Assembly (NCBI GenBank): GCA_010093685.1 | Contig: MU006218.1 | Coordinates: 2,090,476-2,154,475, forward strand | Direction: 5' to 3' | Origin: Ophiobolus disseminans | Lineage: Eukaryota > Ascomycota > Dothideomycetes > Pleosporales > Phaeosphaeriaceae | Length of the DNA stretch: 64,000 bases | In this document: positions 11,391 to 23,538 of the stretch, one piece after another | How positions within the stretch are numbered: position 1 is the stretch's first letter | Layout: each line of letters starts with the position of its first letter | The notes under the pieces: generated by a model | Databases searched by the model: none | Told to the model about the DNA's origin: nothing | Seen by the model: the letters and a program-made list of their open reading frames with translations, nothing else | Program-made: the position numbers and the translations under genes

Positions 11391-11898
11391 TGAATTTGTG
11401 TCGTGATTCTGCTGCTTGCGGCTTGAGTGCTAGAACACAATTCGCATCGCACTTCAACCTCAGAACCATCTTCTCACTACCACCTGCTCACTACCACCTG
11501 CTCACTACCACCTACACTCTTCCACGCCATCTCTCATTACACCCTCTCCATCAATCCATCACATCCCATCCCACTAAGCCCTTTCCACCACCCCTGCATC
11601 CCCCCGTCCACATTCAGCAGTCCCACATCCACATCCAGTAGCGCGCCAGGGCCCTCCGCCGATCGCAGCCGGCCCCACACGCGCTAGCCCTGCACCCCAC
11701 AAACCGCCCTGCATGCGCCGATTGACCCGCAGATGACGGCCAAGCATGTGGCTGCAATATGGGAGAGCACGCGGTGTCTTTCGCGTAGACATGGAATTGC
11801 GGGAGCTAGTGGGGAGGAGGCTAAATGCGAAAGTGGATGTGGAATGTGAGTTTTGTGATGGTGTGAAGGGCTTGTGAGAGCTTTTGAGAATTGGAAAG
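11391..11898. other. Intergenic, pyrimidine-rich leader of the carrier gene
   Basis: About 500 bp without a convincing gene. The first half is strongly C/T-rich on the plus strand and holds a short tandem repeat (listed separately). It probably carries the promoter and 5' leader of the carrier gene. Confidence 0.5.
11473..11514. repeat. Three 14-bp tandem copies (CTCACTACCACCTG)
   Basis: The unit CTCACTACCACCTG occurs three times head to tail, the last copy ending in A instead of G. It lies in the C/T-rich leader upstream of the mitochondrial carrier gene. Confidence 0.9.
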
Positions 11899-12983
11899 AT
11901 GGCGACGAAAAATAGTAGTGGTGATGCAACGAAGACGGGGGTGCCGTTTAGGTATCAGTTTGCGGCTGGTGCGGTCGCGGGGATATCGGAGGTGAGTGTG
12001 CAGCTCGATTCGGAATTGCATGAAGTAGGCTGACCGTGGACGAGATTCTCGTGATGTGAGGATGTGCAGATGTATTAAATACAAGCAGTTGCTGAGAATG
12101 TAGAAAGGTATCCCCTCGATGTCGTAAAGACGCGAATACAACTCCAACACGGCAAAGTAGTGAACAATGAAGGATACATAGGCGTCCTAGACTGTTTTCG
12201 CAAGATCATTCGCCATGAAGGGTTTACAAGATTGTATCGAGGCATCACTGCGCCGATATTGATGGAAGTGCCAAAGCGGTCAGCCGCCCCCTCCTGTTCT
12301 TCTTGGAACTTGACTGACATCCACCAAGAGCCATTAAATTCTCCGCAAACGACTCCTTCGCCCCATTCTACCTCCGCCTCTTCTCCGCCCCGCAGCAAAC
12401 ACAACCCCTCGCTATCCTAACAGGCGCCAGCGCTGGCGCGACCGAGTCCCTCGTCGTCGTCCCCTTCGAACTGCTCAAGATCCGTCTCCAGGACAAGACA
12501 TCTGCATCACGCTACAACGGCCTGCTAGACTGTCTCGTCAAAGTCGTACGTCGAGAAGGTCCGTTGGCACTTTACAACGGCTTCGAAGCCACGCTCTGGC
12601 GCCACATTGTGTGGAACGCGGGATATTTTGGATGTATCTTCCAAGTGCGAAGTCAATTACCTGACCCAGCACGAAGCGTGAATCCGGTCAGGCAGAAGAC
12701 GCTGAACGATCTCGCAGCGGGGTTTGTGGGCGGAGTAGTGGGCACGACGTTTAATACGCCATTGGATGTGGTGAAGAGTCGCATACAGAGCGTTGCGAAG
12801 ACGAAGGGTGTGAAGGGGAAGTACGAGTGGGCGTGGCCGAGTTTGGGGGTTGTGGCGAGGGAGGAGGGGTTTAGAGCGTTGTATAAAGGGTATGTGGCGA
12901 AGATATTGAGGTTTGGGCCTGGTGGGGGAGTGTTGCTTGTGGTGTATTCTGCGGTGCTGGATTTCTTGGGGAGCGTGACATAG
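11899..12983 (+). CDS. Mitochondrial 2-oxodicarboxylate (2-oxoadipate/2-oxoglutarate) carrier, Odc-type
   Basis: Exons 11899-11991, 12097-12278 and 12329-12983 give 309 residues, the length of yeast Odc1/Odc2. The three SLC25 repeats each carry a PX[DE]XX[KR] signature (YPLDVVKTR, VPFELLKIR, TPLDVVKSR). The order RLYRGITAPILMEVPKR, then FELLKIRLQD, LWRHIVWNAGYFG and FRALYKGYVAKI follows the Odc subfamily closely. The carrier exchanges C5-C7 oxodicarboxylates across the inner mitochondrial membrane. Within this cluster it would import a C6 keto-diacid made in the cytosol, feeding the two CoA-transferases and the thiolase. The exon 2 acceptor was chosen because it keeps frame and spacing (ISE then four residues then YPLDVV). 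Confidence 0.93.
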
Positions 12984-14098
12984 TGGAAGTCAATTCAATG
13001 TGATCATGATACACTGGCGTGTTCAATGAGGCGTCTTACAAAACGCCTCAAATGTTTGCGCTAAATGAGTTGCTGATATTATGCTAGATGTGTTCGCAAA
13101 CTTCTCCAAATCAATCAGCGCTAAAATGACCTTCTAGAGAGTGCGGGATACCTGACCCTGATTACTCGGGTCCTGCTGGTGTTTTCCTTGGTCGTTGGTC
13201 GTGGACTTTATCTTGCATCCACTCCGGAACCAAGATTGCCTCAGTGTTTCACTGCTTGCATCATACCCGGTAGGAATTAGAGTAGTGCTAATAAGACCAA
13301 GCTATAACATTTGCATATCCTGTCATCGGTGCTGACAGTGGGCTAGATGCTGAATGTAAATTTGATAAGCACTGTTCCGATAGCCGTGGCTATAGTGAGA
13401 GCCTTCGTATCGGCCATCTCCAAGTAAGTGGACTTGATTGAGATGGAACACAGAACAGGTTCTTGGTAATCTGCTCCTGAGGCGAATGAGACACATGGTA
13501 ACTCATGTGAGGTAATCCGTTCAGGGCAAGCTGGTAAGGCCCCACTAGTGCAAGCCTCACGGTCCCACATGCATCGTATCCCGGGGTTTGCGTAGGATGC
13601 ATCCTTCGAGAAGCCTTTGATCTCATCGCTGGGACTCGGTGGTCATCGGGTCTGTTTTCTAAAGAGGCGTTCGAGAAGTCTGGACAACTAAGGCAGCGTA
13701 TAGGGTGGGTGACATCGGCCACTAATCTGCTTGTGATGCCTAAACTCGCCGAGCTGCCTCAAGCAGCCACGATAGGCGACGCAAATATGGGCTTTACGCT
13801 GAATGGAACAGATATGCAAACGCCGCAATCTGTAAGGGCAAGACTGCAGGTTTATATGCTGTGTGTAGATTGAAGGTTGAGTGGACGAGATGAGCGATCC
13901 TGGGCTATAATGGTCCAGCCGAGTCATGGGCGCGCGCCTTCCCCCGCATCCGATCGCTTGGCTGCGAACATGACTGCAGACACGCCGGACTCGACCCTCC
14001 GGCCACCCATTCACTTGTCCAGACTCTGCGACGACGCGACACCAATGCCAGCCGACTGAGGCGGCGAAGAAGGAAATTGCTCGCGATAAAGCTCCGCC
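12984..14098. other. Intergenic, upstream of the regulator gene
   Basis: About 1.1 kb. Both strands have only short frames without recognisable domains or plausible codon use. It should contain the carrier terminator and a long regulator promoter. I see no repeat or transposon in it. Confidence 0.5.
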
Positions 14099-17055
14099 AT
14101 GGCGCTCAAGCAATGCAGCATGTGCGATCGGACATTCACCAAGCTAGTACGACGACCCACGGCTGGACCGACATGAGACGAATACTGACGTGAACCAGGA
14201 GCATGTAAAGAGGCACGAGAGGTCGCGTATGACTAGCATTGTTCTTCTCTAACACAACCGCAATTGACCGTTGATTAGACACACGTGAGCGCCCATACGA
14301 ATGCCCGACATGCAAAAAGCACTTCTCTAGAAGGTGAGATCTGAAACTAAGCTGTCGCATTCACTTCCAACTCCAACGCAGCGACGTCTTGTTTCGCCAC
14401 TGCAAAGGCCATGCGCAGAATGCGCTCAATCGAATGAAGAGCAACGAGCATCCAGATCAGCAATTTGGCGACGACAAACATACTCGTGCTGCATCACGAG
14501 ACGCAAACGGCGTGCCTACAGCAGGGACACCACAAATTCGGGAACATCCAAGCATGTCGCCTATGACAAGAAGAAGAGAGTCCCAAATACCCCAGATGAA
14601 CGGCGAAGGCCAATTCAGCCACCTGTCGCCGACATCGCACCAACGGCCATCGCTCAGAAATCATCCAACATCTCCCGGTGAAGACAGAATAGAAGCCCTC
14701 ATTAACGCAGCACAACACCTGGAGCCTTCAGCAGATACGCCTTGGCGATCACCATCTCCCATGATCATTGCGCGCGCAGAAACTGGCCATATGATGGGTC
14801 GCCACCATCATGATAGCATGGGCCCGCCAATCGATCCAGCAATCGATGTTCTTTCATTTTCGCCTGCTGGACACGTTTCAAGTCTAGATCAGTGGGCTTT
14901 TGAGCTAGTGCAAAGCAACAACCCCATTCCAAATCGCACACCAGCGGATGCATTGCAGACTTGGCTCTTTCCATTGGAAAACGACATCCAGACGCCACAT
15001 GGCTCGCATCACATGACTGTTGACGGCTTCTTCGACCACGATGCATTTCGGACACTCCCAGACAACCAGGCCAGCCCATCAGGTAGCAGCGTATCGATAG
15101 CTAGCAGAGTCCCACGAGAGCGGTTTCAGAGGGTGCAAAGCTGCTGGCCATCACGAAATCGCAAATCTTCACGACTCATGCCAGATTTATGGCAAAACCT
15201 GATAACATGCGACTGCACAAACATCCTCTCCGAGATCTCAGCTGGCACTGTTGAAACACCCATGAGCGAGCGAGAGCGGCGAAATTCGCGGTGGGGCCTA
15301 GACGAAGAATGCAGAGGCCTGCTTCAGGGGGCACTGAACAATGCGCCAGCACGATCTGAGTCATATGGCGATACAGCATCCTCAAGTGGAGACGCTGCGA
15401 ACAGCCCAAGTGTCGAAGGTGTTCAATTCCCACCAGCCGAAATACTAGATATCGCTCTAGAGATGTACCTCTACTACTTCCACCCTACACTTCCCATCAT
15501 CCACATACCAACCTTCTCCGCCAAAAACGCACCGCGACCGCTATTACTATGTATGTGTCTCATCGGACTCAGTATCTTGGGTACTGCTGGAGCTGCCAAA
15601 TTCGTTACTCGAACGTTTCCTGCTGTGCTGCAATTGGTCCTCGCGGAACTACACTCACTTTCCTCTACAAATCATCCACCTCACAGGCAAATGCGCATCA
15701 TTGCCACTAGCTTGTTAGCCTTAAACCTGGCGTCGATCACAGGGGTAGGTCATAGATCTAGAAGAATTGCCAAGAGCTAACCCTTTGTAGAGGAAAAGTC
15801 GTATTGCACAGGCAGAGAAGCTGTACTCGGACCTTATCACGGTAAGACCTGTAGATTCGCCGAATTTGATCCAAACTAACATGATCAGCATGCGCAACAA
15901 CAAGGACTCTTCTCAGCCAACGAAGGTGCGAGCCTCGACTCACTTCTCGACGAAATCGTCGATATCGAGTTGAAATGGAGGTGTTGGTCAAAAGTCGAAT
16001 GTGCAAAACGCATCATCTTCGGCCTTATTGAAGCCGACTGCTGGTGGGCAGGCTACCTCTCGACAAGCCCGTTGATTCGACCAGAATCGGTTCAGATCTT
16101 GCCACCATCCGACTACAGCCTTTACCACGTCAACTCCGCCAGCAAATGGTTCCATCTTGTTCAGAGAGGAACGCGAATACAATCGAACAGAATCACCCCA
16201 TCTTTCCATCCGACGCCAGGACTGAAGCTGGACTCTTCGAGCTTCCGGAGCTTGCTCACGCTATTGTTGCTCCGTATATACGAATCCAATGACCGCTTGG
16301 CGAATGCCGCCGGACCGCCAAAGCAAATGGAGCCCTGGCGCATATATGCCGAAGACCCGCGAAGTCGCGACATCCTTCCCCTTTTAGTGAACCTCTCATC
16401 TTCGTCAATTGACGCGCTCCGAACAGCAGATCTGAATTCTGCTGTACTCTGGCACGCCTCATGCATGGCGCTCGGAGCCAACATGCGGTACTTTGAGCTG
16501 GCTGCTGGCCGCGGTGGTCCCGAACCTGCAGTCAGTGCGCTCGAAGACATCTCAGCATGGTCGCAGACACCTTCAGCGCGGCGATCTGTGCTCCACGCCG
16601 CACATATATACAAACTCCTCTTCGATCGGAAAGTCTCCGACATTGTCAACCCTCACAGCGTAGTTGCATTATTTCATGCAGCGCTTGTTCTGGGCCTATA
16701 CATTTTCACACTACCACCTACCATCACCTGCGGCATCAACGACAATTGTATCGAGTTGCTCGACCTAGTAGACTGGATATCTGTCGGCCAATTAGGGCTT
16801 ATCAGCACTGCACAATCGCCCAGCGGGTTTGGAGAAGCGTCGATGGTCGTCAAGTTCATCTGCAACGGCGGACCATTCAGCATCACCGGCATCGCGCTCG
16901 ACGGCGGCTACCTCGCCGCCCGCAGGACGCTGCTACACTGCGCGGATCTCATGGAAGGCATGGGCCGCTGGAAGAGCCGCACCTTTTCCCAAATACTGCA
17001 CATCATGAGCGACGACCTGACGGACTACGAGGGCCCGGAGAATGATGATGCATGA
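14099..17055 (+). CDS. C2H2 zinc-finger transcription factor with fungal_trans domain
   Basis: Six exons (14099-14146, 14199-14226, 14279-14333, 14382-15744, 15791-15841, 15889-17055) give 903 residues. Two C2H2 fingers are spread over four tiny exons: CSMCDRTFTKLEHVKRHERSH in exons 1-3, then YECPTCKKHFSRSDVLFRHCKGH across exons 3-4. The linker has the HTRERPYEC form of tandem fingers. After about 300 low-complexity residues comes the fungal-specific regulatory domain (PPAEILDIALEMYLYYFHPTLPIIHIPTF, and the LIEADCWWAGYLS region). This architecture is a DNA-binding regulator, and its position makes it the candidate pathway-specific activator of the cluster. Starting at the large exon would lose the fingers. 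Confidence 0.92.
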
Positions 17056-17321
17056 CGGTTACAGTCCTCTTCCTCGTGCTTGTCGCTTCAACAGTTGCAA
17101 GATTTGTGGGGAAGAGGATGATTATTATTTACAGCCATTTCCAAATGGCCTTTATTGAGACGAGAATCACGAACGAATATCAGCATGGCACGGCGTTTTC
17201 CCATCTCTGATTACTGGGGCATTATTTGAATCAAGGATGTAAAAGTACTAGTGCAACTTATTCATCTTTCAACAAGCTCACGCACGGAATGTGAATTTGT
17301 TCTAAATCGCATGCATCGCCA

Positions 17322-18453
17322 CTACTCAAACTCCCACGTCCCATCCTCCCCCCTCCTCCCCCCATCCCCATACCCCTCCGGCAAAACCCCCCCAACATGC
17401 AAATAGATACTACTTCCATCCCTATCCCTACACCTCTCATCCCGCGCCGCACTCTCCCACACCCGCATCGCTGCTTCACCCATATTCGGCGTCACACCCA
17501 CCTGCCTCGCGCCCTCAATCCCCAGCCCCAAGTCCTTGAGCATCATCTGCGTCTTAAATCCGGGCTTGTACCCCGTATTGCTCGGCACCCAATATTCTGT
17601 CTGCACGTTGGGGATCGGCATCACGTGGTCGCACATCCAGCTCTGGCCCGTGGAGTTTTTTATCACGGCGTAGAGGTCTGCGGGGTCGAGGCCATGCTTT
17701 ACGCCCATGGCGAGGGCTTCGGCGGTGGCGAGCAGGATGGTGCCGCTTAGGTAGTTGTTGGAGATCTTTGCGGTTAGGCCGGCGCCGAGCGTGTGTAGGT
17801 AGATGAATTTTGAGGGAGCGCCGAGCATGGAGAGGACGGCTGAGAGCTGTTGGGAGGGTGGGGATGGCAATGAGGTGGATGGTGCAGGGTGCCCAATGAG
17901 CATGGCTAGGGTGCCGGATTCGGCGGCGGGAACACCGCCCTGGAAGGATATGTGTTAGGAATGATTGGGAAGGATGGGTAGGTAGACAGGCTTACGGAGA
18001 CTGGTGCATCGATATACACCCCCCTCCCCTCACTCATCACTTTCCTCCCAACCTCCTTCGTGCTCTCAACGTCAATCGTACTACACTCCAACATCAACCT
18101 ATCCTTATTCTTCTTCACCGCAATAACACCCGTCACTTCGTCCAGATACACAGCTTTCACGTCCGCCGCGCCGGGAACGATTGATATCAAAACGCTAGCA
18201 TTTTCGGCAGCTTCGCGCGCTGTTGGGACGATTTCGATGGGCCCGTAGGATGCGAATTCTTGCTTGAAGCGCGCACAGGCTGCGGCGTTTATGTCGTTTA
18301 TATATAATGTTGATGAGGAGGGCATTTTCTTGCGGATGTTCATGGCCATTGCGTAGCCCATTGCGCCGAGGCCTGGGGGTGATTAGTATGGTGGTTAGAT
18401 CAGGATTGGGAGATGGAGGTGTGTGTACCGATGAATGCGTAGTTATCCGCCAT
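17322..18453 (-). CDS. 3-hydroxyisobutyrate/beta-hydroxyacid dehydrogenase family protein
   Basis: Exons 18453-18429, 18372-17996 and 17939-17322 give 339 residues. The N-terminus MADNYAFIGLGAMGYAMAMNI is the NAD-binding GxGxMG turn. The substrate-binding DAPVSGGVPAAESGTLAMLIG and the catalytic Lys in AKISNNYLSG are family hallmarks. These enzymes oxidise 3-hydroxy acids such as 3-hydroxyisobutyrate or tartronate semialdehyde's reduced form. Residues about 165-185 hold a Pro/Ser-rich insertion. It is transcribed toward the regulator gene and divergent from the next oxidoreductase. It may process a hydroxy-acid intermediate of the cluster, or may be unrelated valine-type metabolism. Confidence 0.9.
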
Positions 18454-18873
18454 GTTGACTGATAAAATCGTACAATTGCGACGCAGTCGTGAAGTTCACG
18501 TATCGTCAAGTCGAGTCCGCATTGTTTTGCTCTAGACTAGACTACTCGCTAAGATGGATAGTCCCTGCATGTGCCTCTACCGTTGCCCCACATGCTTCCC
18601 CGCAAATACCCCAAATTCAACCATCAGCCTTGCAAAGCACCGTACTGCACAACTCGAGCTTTGATATGATGTTTGTTTTCTGGACCGGAACCGAAGTCTG
18701 AAGCGGATTGTGTGATATATCATTTCTCTCAAAACTAAAGCCCACAAGTCACGTTTCACATCCATTCACTCTCCACCATCTTCTAGCATAATCCTCGTCT
18801 CATCCCATCCCATCCCATCCCATTCCAACCGTCCCAAAACCCAACCCTTTCCTCCCTAAAATTCTCCACGAAT

Positions 18874-19824
18874 ATGTCCCCAACCCCCCTCCGCGTCGGC
18901 ATAATCGGCGCCACCGGCTTCGGCGGATCCTACCTCAGCCTCGAACTCTTGAACCGCGGACACACCGTAATCGGCCTCTCGCGGCACCCAGAAAAGCTAG
19001 GCCAGCACGCGCGCTACGAACCTCGACCCGTGGACATCGACAAAGTAACCATCTCCGCCCTCGCCCAGAAATTCAGCGACATCGACGTCCTCGTCTCCGA
19101 ATACGGCCCCCATACCGCCGGCCCCTCCGCCCTACAGTACATGCCCTTCCTAGAAACAGTGCGCAAGTTGATCCTCGCATACAAAGCTTCCCCAGCAAAG
19201 TACTTCCTCTTCGTCGCCGGCGCCGGCTCCTTACACGTCCCCAACACCACGACACCCTGCGTCGACCACCCCGATTTCTTCCTCGCATACCGCCGCGCCA
19301 TCTCAACCTCGCTCGCGCACATCGCGTACATGGAAGATCGGCTGGGCGTCATGGGCACTGCCGCGCGTGCGTATCGCTCCGCCCGCGTCGCCATGGCGGA
19401 GGGTCGGGCGACGCAGGAGGATATCAAGACGATTGAAAGTTACGAGAATGGGATCAAGCACAAAGACCAAGCGTCAGATTTCATACGCGCCGGGCGCACC
19501 GCATACATGTTCTTTGACGGCAACACGTCCTTCACATGGTCCTTCGTGTCGCCGCCCGCTTTATACCGGCCCGGGATTCGCACCGGGGCCTACGAAATCA
19601 GTGTTGATGAGATGGTCCTACGGGGCGAGCAGATGCCGGGAGAAAGTGTGTTTGAGGGCAGATTAACCGGCATAAGTGTTGCGGATATGGCGCTTGCGAT
19701 TGCGGATGAGGTGGAGGAGAAGAGGTTGGTGGGCAGGCATTGGAGTGCGTGGGGGGAGTTGAGGGGGGATGAGCCGGGGGCGAGTTATGTGCGGTTGGAG
19801 GGTGGGGAGGGGGAGAGTAAGTGA
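18874..19824 (+). CDS. NAD(P)-binding Rossmann-fold (SDR/epimerase-like) protein
   Basis: Single exon, 316 residues. The start MSPTPLRVGIIGATGFGGSY is a Rossmann GxxGxxG turn, followed by a basic SRHPEKLGQHARYE segment that could bind the NADPH phosphate. A YFLFVAGAGSL strand at about residue 112 matches the SDR beta-5 segment. The classical SDR Ser-Tyr-Lys triad is not obvious, so this looks like the atypical NAD(P)H-binding/epimerase group. Substrate unknown. A run of CATCC repeats lies just upstream (about 18797-18822). Confidence 0.75.
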   Translation: MSPTPLRVGIIGATGFGGSYLSLELLNRGHTVIGLSRHPEKLGQHARYEPRPVDIDKVTISALAQKFSDIDVLVSEYGPHTAGPSALQYMPFLETVRKLILAYKASPAKYFLFVAGAGSLHVPNTTTPCVDHPDFFLAYRRAISTSLAHIAYMEDRLGVMGTAARAYRSARVAMAEGRATQEDIKTIESYENGIKHKDQASDFIRAGRTAYMFFDGNTSFTWSFVSPPALYRPGIRTGAYEISVDEMVLRGEQMPGESVFEGRLTGISVADMALAIADEVEEKRLVGRHWSAWGELRGDEPGASYVRLEGGEGESK

Positions 19825-19904
19825 TTGTGGAATTCTACGTGTGATACCTGTCACCGAGTAGTACTCCAATCCTGAATGTAACCACGTCCCTATATATCTC
19901 TTCT

Positions 19905-21683
19905 CTACTTCTCCTCCACTTCCAAACTCGCAAATCTCTTAACTAACGCATGGTAAGCCGCATTACCCAGCCTCGCAACCGGAGCAGCCGCCGCCCAAAA
20001 CATAGCTTCCGGGAGCAACCCAATGACAGTGACGAATGTGGGATCCTCTACTTGAACAACAACTTCCTTCTCTTCTGTGGTGACGACTGTATCCGGAGTC
20101 TCGACGTCCGCATCTTCGTCTTCGTCCTGCTCTATCAGCAACGACAGGCGTCGAGGAGACGGCGAGCCGAGTTGTTGTGAGCGCATCTCATGGGCACGGG
20201 TGTTGTAGCCGAAGGATTTGTAACCGACGGATGATCGATCGGGGGAGGTATTGGACTTGGTCGGGGTGTCGAGGATAATCAGATCTTCAATGTGGTCGCT
20301 TACCAGCACGAGCTGCTTGGGCACGCTGTCCATATCCTCTGAACCATCCTCTTCTCCATCCGCATATACCTCGTCTACCACATCCTCACCCTCAACAAGC
20401 TCCATAGGCGCCAAGTCAATGTCGCGATACTTCTCCAGATCCTCCTCTTCCTCATTCGCTTCCCTCGCCAGCTCGGCAATCTCTTCCGGCAGCGACGCAT
20501 TGCGCCGGCTCTTGGATGGCGAGTTCTCCTTGCCCTTGTACTGCTTGAAGTAGCTGAGCGTCTTGGCGAAGGGCGTATCCGGAATGGACGCGTTGGGAGT
20601 GAACTCGAGATGTCTGCCGCCGGGTGTTGGAATCACGGACGGCTCGATGTCTGGGAAGGAGGATAAGGGGAGAGGCGTGTCGGATGGAGAATGGTGCCTG
20701 GAGACTTTGGGCGAGAAGAGGCGGGATGTGCGGCGGTCTTGGGGCGAGAAATACTGTTGGTAGTTAGTCTCATCGTTGTGCGTATGTGAGTAGTACGAGA
20801 TTAGTCATACCTCGAGCTCAACCACCGCCTCGTCGGCTTCGAGGGCGCTCATCCTAATCTCGGCCTGAGCGGCCTCAATAGCCTGGATTTCCGGGTCGTC
20901 GGAGAGATCCACGGCGTTGTCGTCTTCTCCATCCGAATAAGCATCGGGACCAAACGCCTCGTCTTCAATCCCGGCCACTTCATGTTCCTCATGCTCCATC
21001 AGCTCGTTCTCCACCTCTTTCTCAATCTCAGCACGTCGTGCTTTGATGTTCCGAATATCTTCAGGCGTGGACTGGTCGCGAGCATACACGCCGCTGAGAT
21101 CCTGCTCGGGCGCAGGAGGGGCGGTCTTTCCGGGTGTATTCATGATGTCTTCGACAGTATCGCCGTCACTCCACACATACACGCTGTCATCGACGTTACT
21201 AAGCACACTCTGATCTTGTGCGGTGTCCTCATCGTCCGCCGCACCGACATCGCCCTGGCTTTCGTCGGCAACATCGCTCAGCTCCATGCTATCGTCTTCG
21301 TCCTCGTATCCCTCCTCCCGCTCGTCGCCGTAGTTGAATCGCGGTTCGGTGTACTGCACCTCATCTTCGGCCCCGGTTTCGCTGCTCTCGTCTGCGCCAT
21401 CGTTGCTGAGAAGACTCTGGTCCTGCTCGCTTACACTCAACGGCGCAAGTGGTGAAGGTGTCCGGACATCGTTGAGAAGCTTCTCCAGCGCGCGACAATC
21501 TGCAGGCGACAATTCCGGGCGCGCCACCGTCGCTGATTGTGGAGTTACGGGTGTCGTCATAGCAGTATCGTTGCCGTGAGTCTCGAGCGCCGTGTGAAGA
21601 GGGATGGGCTGCAATGGCGACGGCGATATTTGTGGAGAGTCGTGTGATGGGCGCGGCGTGCTGTTTGGTTCACCTAAATCCAT
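19905..21683 (-). CDS. Hypothetical acidic, largely disordered protein
   Basis: Exons 21683-20811 and 20753-19905 give 573 residues. Most of it is Asp/Glu/Ser/Pro-rich and looks disordered. Residues about 245-290 form a Glu/Lys-rich stretch that may be a coiled coil, and the C-terminus has a short hydrophobic segment (VIGLLPEAMFWAAAAPVARL) that could be an amphipathic helix or membrane anchor. I recognise no catalytic domain. SP-rich motifs (SPQ, TPTK, SPSP) are possible phosphorylation sites. It ends 80 bp from the convergent Rossmann gene. Function unknown. Confidence 0.75.
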
Positions 21684-21860
21684 AGTTGAGGTGAAGTAAG
21701 TCCTGTGTCGATGAGTCGAGTGGCTGGCGAGAAATGCAGAAAGCGTATACAAACATAGAAGCGACGAACAAACACAAGACGGAAAGCGCGACACAAACAA
21801 CAACACAGCGTCGTTGCTACGGAAAGCGCGTTTGCATCAATTACTCACATCCGTCAAACC

Positions 21861-23538
21861 TCACACCTCCACCCCGCCCTCTCCCACCTTCACCCCCCTC
21901 AACACATACCCCTCCCTCCTCGCCTCCGCCGCCTCCGCCAGCACAACACCCCTAACCCCTCCACTCCTAACCTTCCACCTCACGCGATAAGCGATCGCAG
22001 TAGTCATCCCCCCCTCCGCATCAAACGCCTCATCACTCGTATCAACTGCAACTTCCTTCCCGTCCGCATCCAACGGCGGTAGCATTTCAAACGCCCACAG
22101 AAGTTTCGCAAGGACAATAAACATGCTGTTCTCAGCAAGGTGCACGCCGCTGCAGATCCGTCGCCCCGCGCCAAAGGACCAGTGATCACGTGCGGATGCA
22201 GAACCCGCGGCGTAGTGGCCTGAGCCCAGGGGGTGGGCGAGGAAGCGTTCGGGCTTGAAGCGGTGGGGTTCGGGGTAGAGGGCGGGATCGTAGTGGATGG
22301 GGTATTGCTGCAGACACACAACGCTGTTGGCGGGTATGTATGTGTTTTTGTAGACTACGGGCGCGGTCGTGTAGTGCGGTGTGCCGATGCTGGTTATGGG
22401 GCGCATGCGTAGTGTTTCTTTCACGATGGCGCGGATGTAGGGTAGGTCCTGCTCGTCGGCGAAAGTGGGTGAGCGGTCGCATCCGACGACGCGGTCTAGT
22501 TCTGCGCGGGCGGCGGCTTGCGCGGCGGGGTTGGCTGTCAGGTATAGGATCGCGGTGTTGAGTGCCGAGGATGTGGTCTCGCTGCCTGCTTCGATCATGC
22601 TGCCCGCCAAAAAGGCGGCTTGCAGTTCGGTAATCCCCTGCGAGGCGTAGTCCGACTCGACGAATTGCTTCACGAAGCATTCGGGGGCTTGTTTCGTTTC
22701 TATCGCCGTTTTGAGCGAGGTCCAGAATGACATCCAGAGGTTGGCTTGTTTGTCGAAAAGCGGCTTGAGGCCTGCGCGCCACCACTGCAGGCGGAGTGGG
22801 AGGTTACTTAGGAAGGGAAGCGCGTCGGCGAGGTATGCACCTGGCTTTGCGACGACGGAGAAGTCGTTCATTAGGCTGTAGATGTTGCGCACTTCATCGC
22901 AGTCCTACATCAATACATCAGCTCCCATCTACAACCCCCTTATTCTTAAAAGTACTCACCCACTCCGCAATCCTCCGCCCATACGTACTCGTCATAATCA
23001 CACTAACCGTATACCTCCGCACCGCCCTATAACTTACCCCGTTCCCCGTCTCCTCATCCGCCCCCCTCAACACCTCCTCCAACAGCACCGTCGCCTCGTA
23101 CTCCTGACTCGGCTTAAACGTCGCACTCACACCCGGCGTCAGCAGCTTATGACTTATGCCCCTCAACCTCCTCCACTCGGGCCCATACGGCATGAACAGA
23201 AACCTCATCCCGCCGCTCAGCGTATCGCCCGCGACGGGCTGCGGCGCGCGAGAACTCGTGTGCGCGGATTGCTTGTCCATGATTTCTTTACATGCCTCGG
23301 GCGAGCAGATCATGTACCAGTCGTTCCAGCCCAGGCGGATCTTGTACAATTCGCCATACTCGCGGGCCCAGGCGGTGATGGCTTGGTGTGGTTGGCGGCC
23401 CAGTTGGTGCGCGTTGCCGAGCACTGGGAGGCCGGAGGGGCCGGGCGCGTGGTGGGTTCCTGGGGGTGGACGTCTCTTGTAGCGGGTGTAGAGGATGAGG
23501 GTGGTTATGAGGGCGGAGAGGAGGAGGAGGGTGTACAT
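21861..23538 (-). CDS. Cytochrome P450 monooxygenase
   Basis: Exons 23538-22960 and 22904-21861 give 540 residues. An N-terminal membrane anchor (MYTLLLLSALITTLILY) is followed by a basic/proline hinge (RRPPPGTHHAPGPSGLPVLG). The I-helix oxygen-binding region is AGSMIEAGSETTSS, the K-helix ExxR is ETLRMRP, the PERF-like motif is FKPERFL, and the heme loop is FGAGRRICSGVHLAE with the thiolate Cys. It is therefore a complete, ER-anchored class II P450. The C-terminal 40 residues form an unusual Gly/Val/Arg-rich tail. Its substrate cannot be deduced. It may be independent of the catabolic cluster. Confidence 0.95.
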
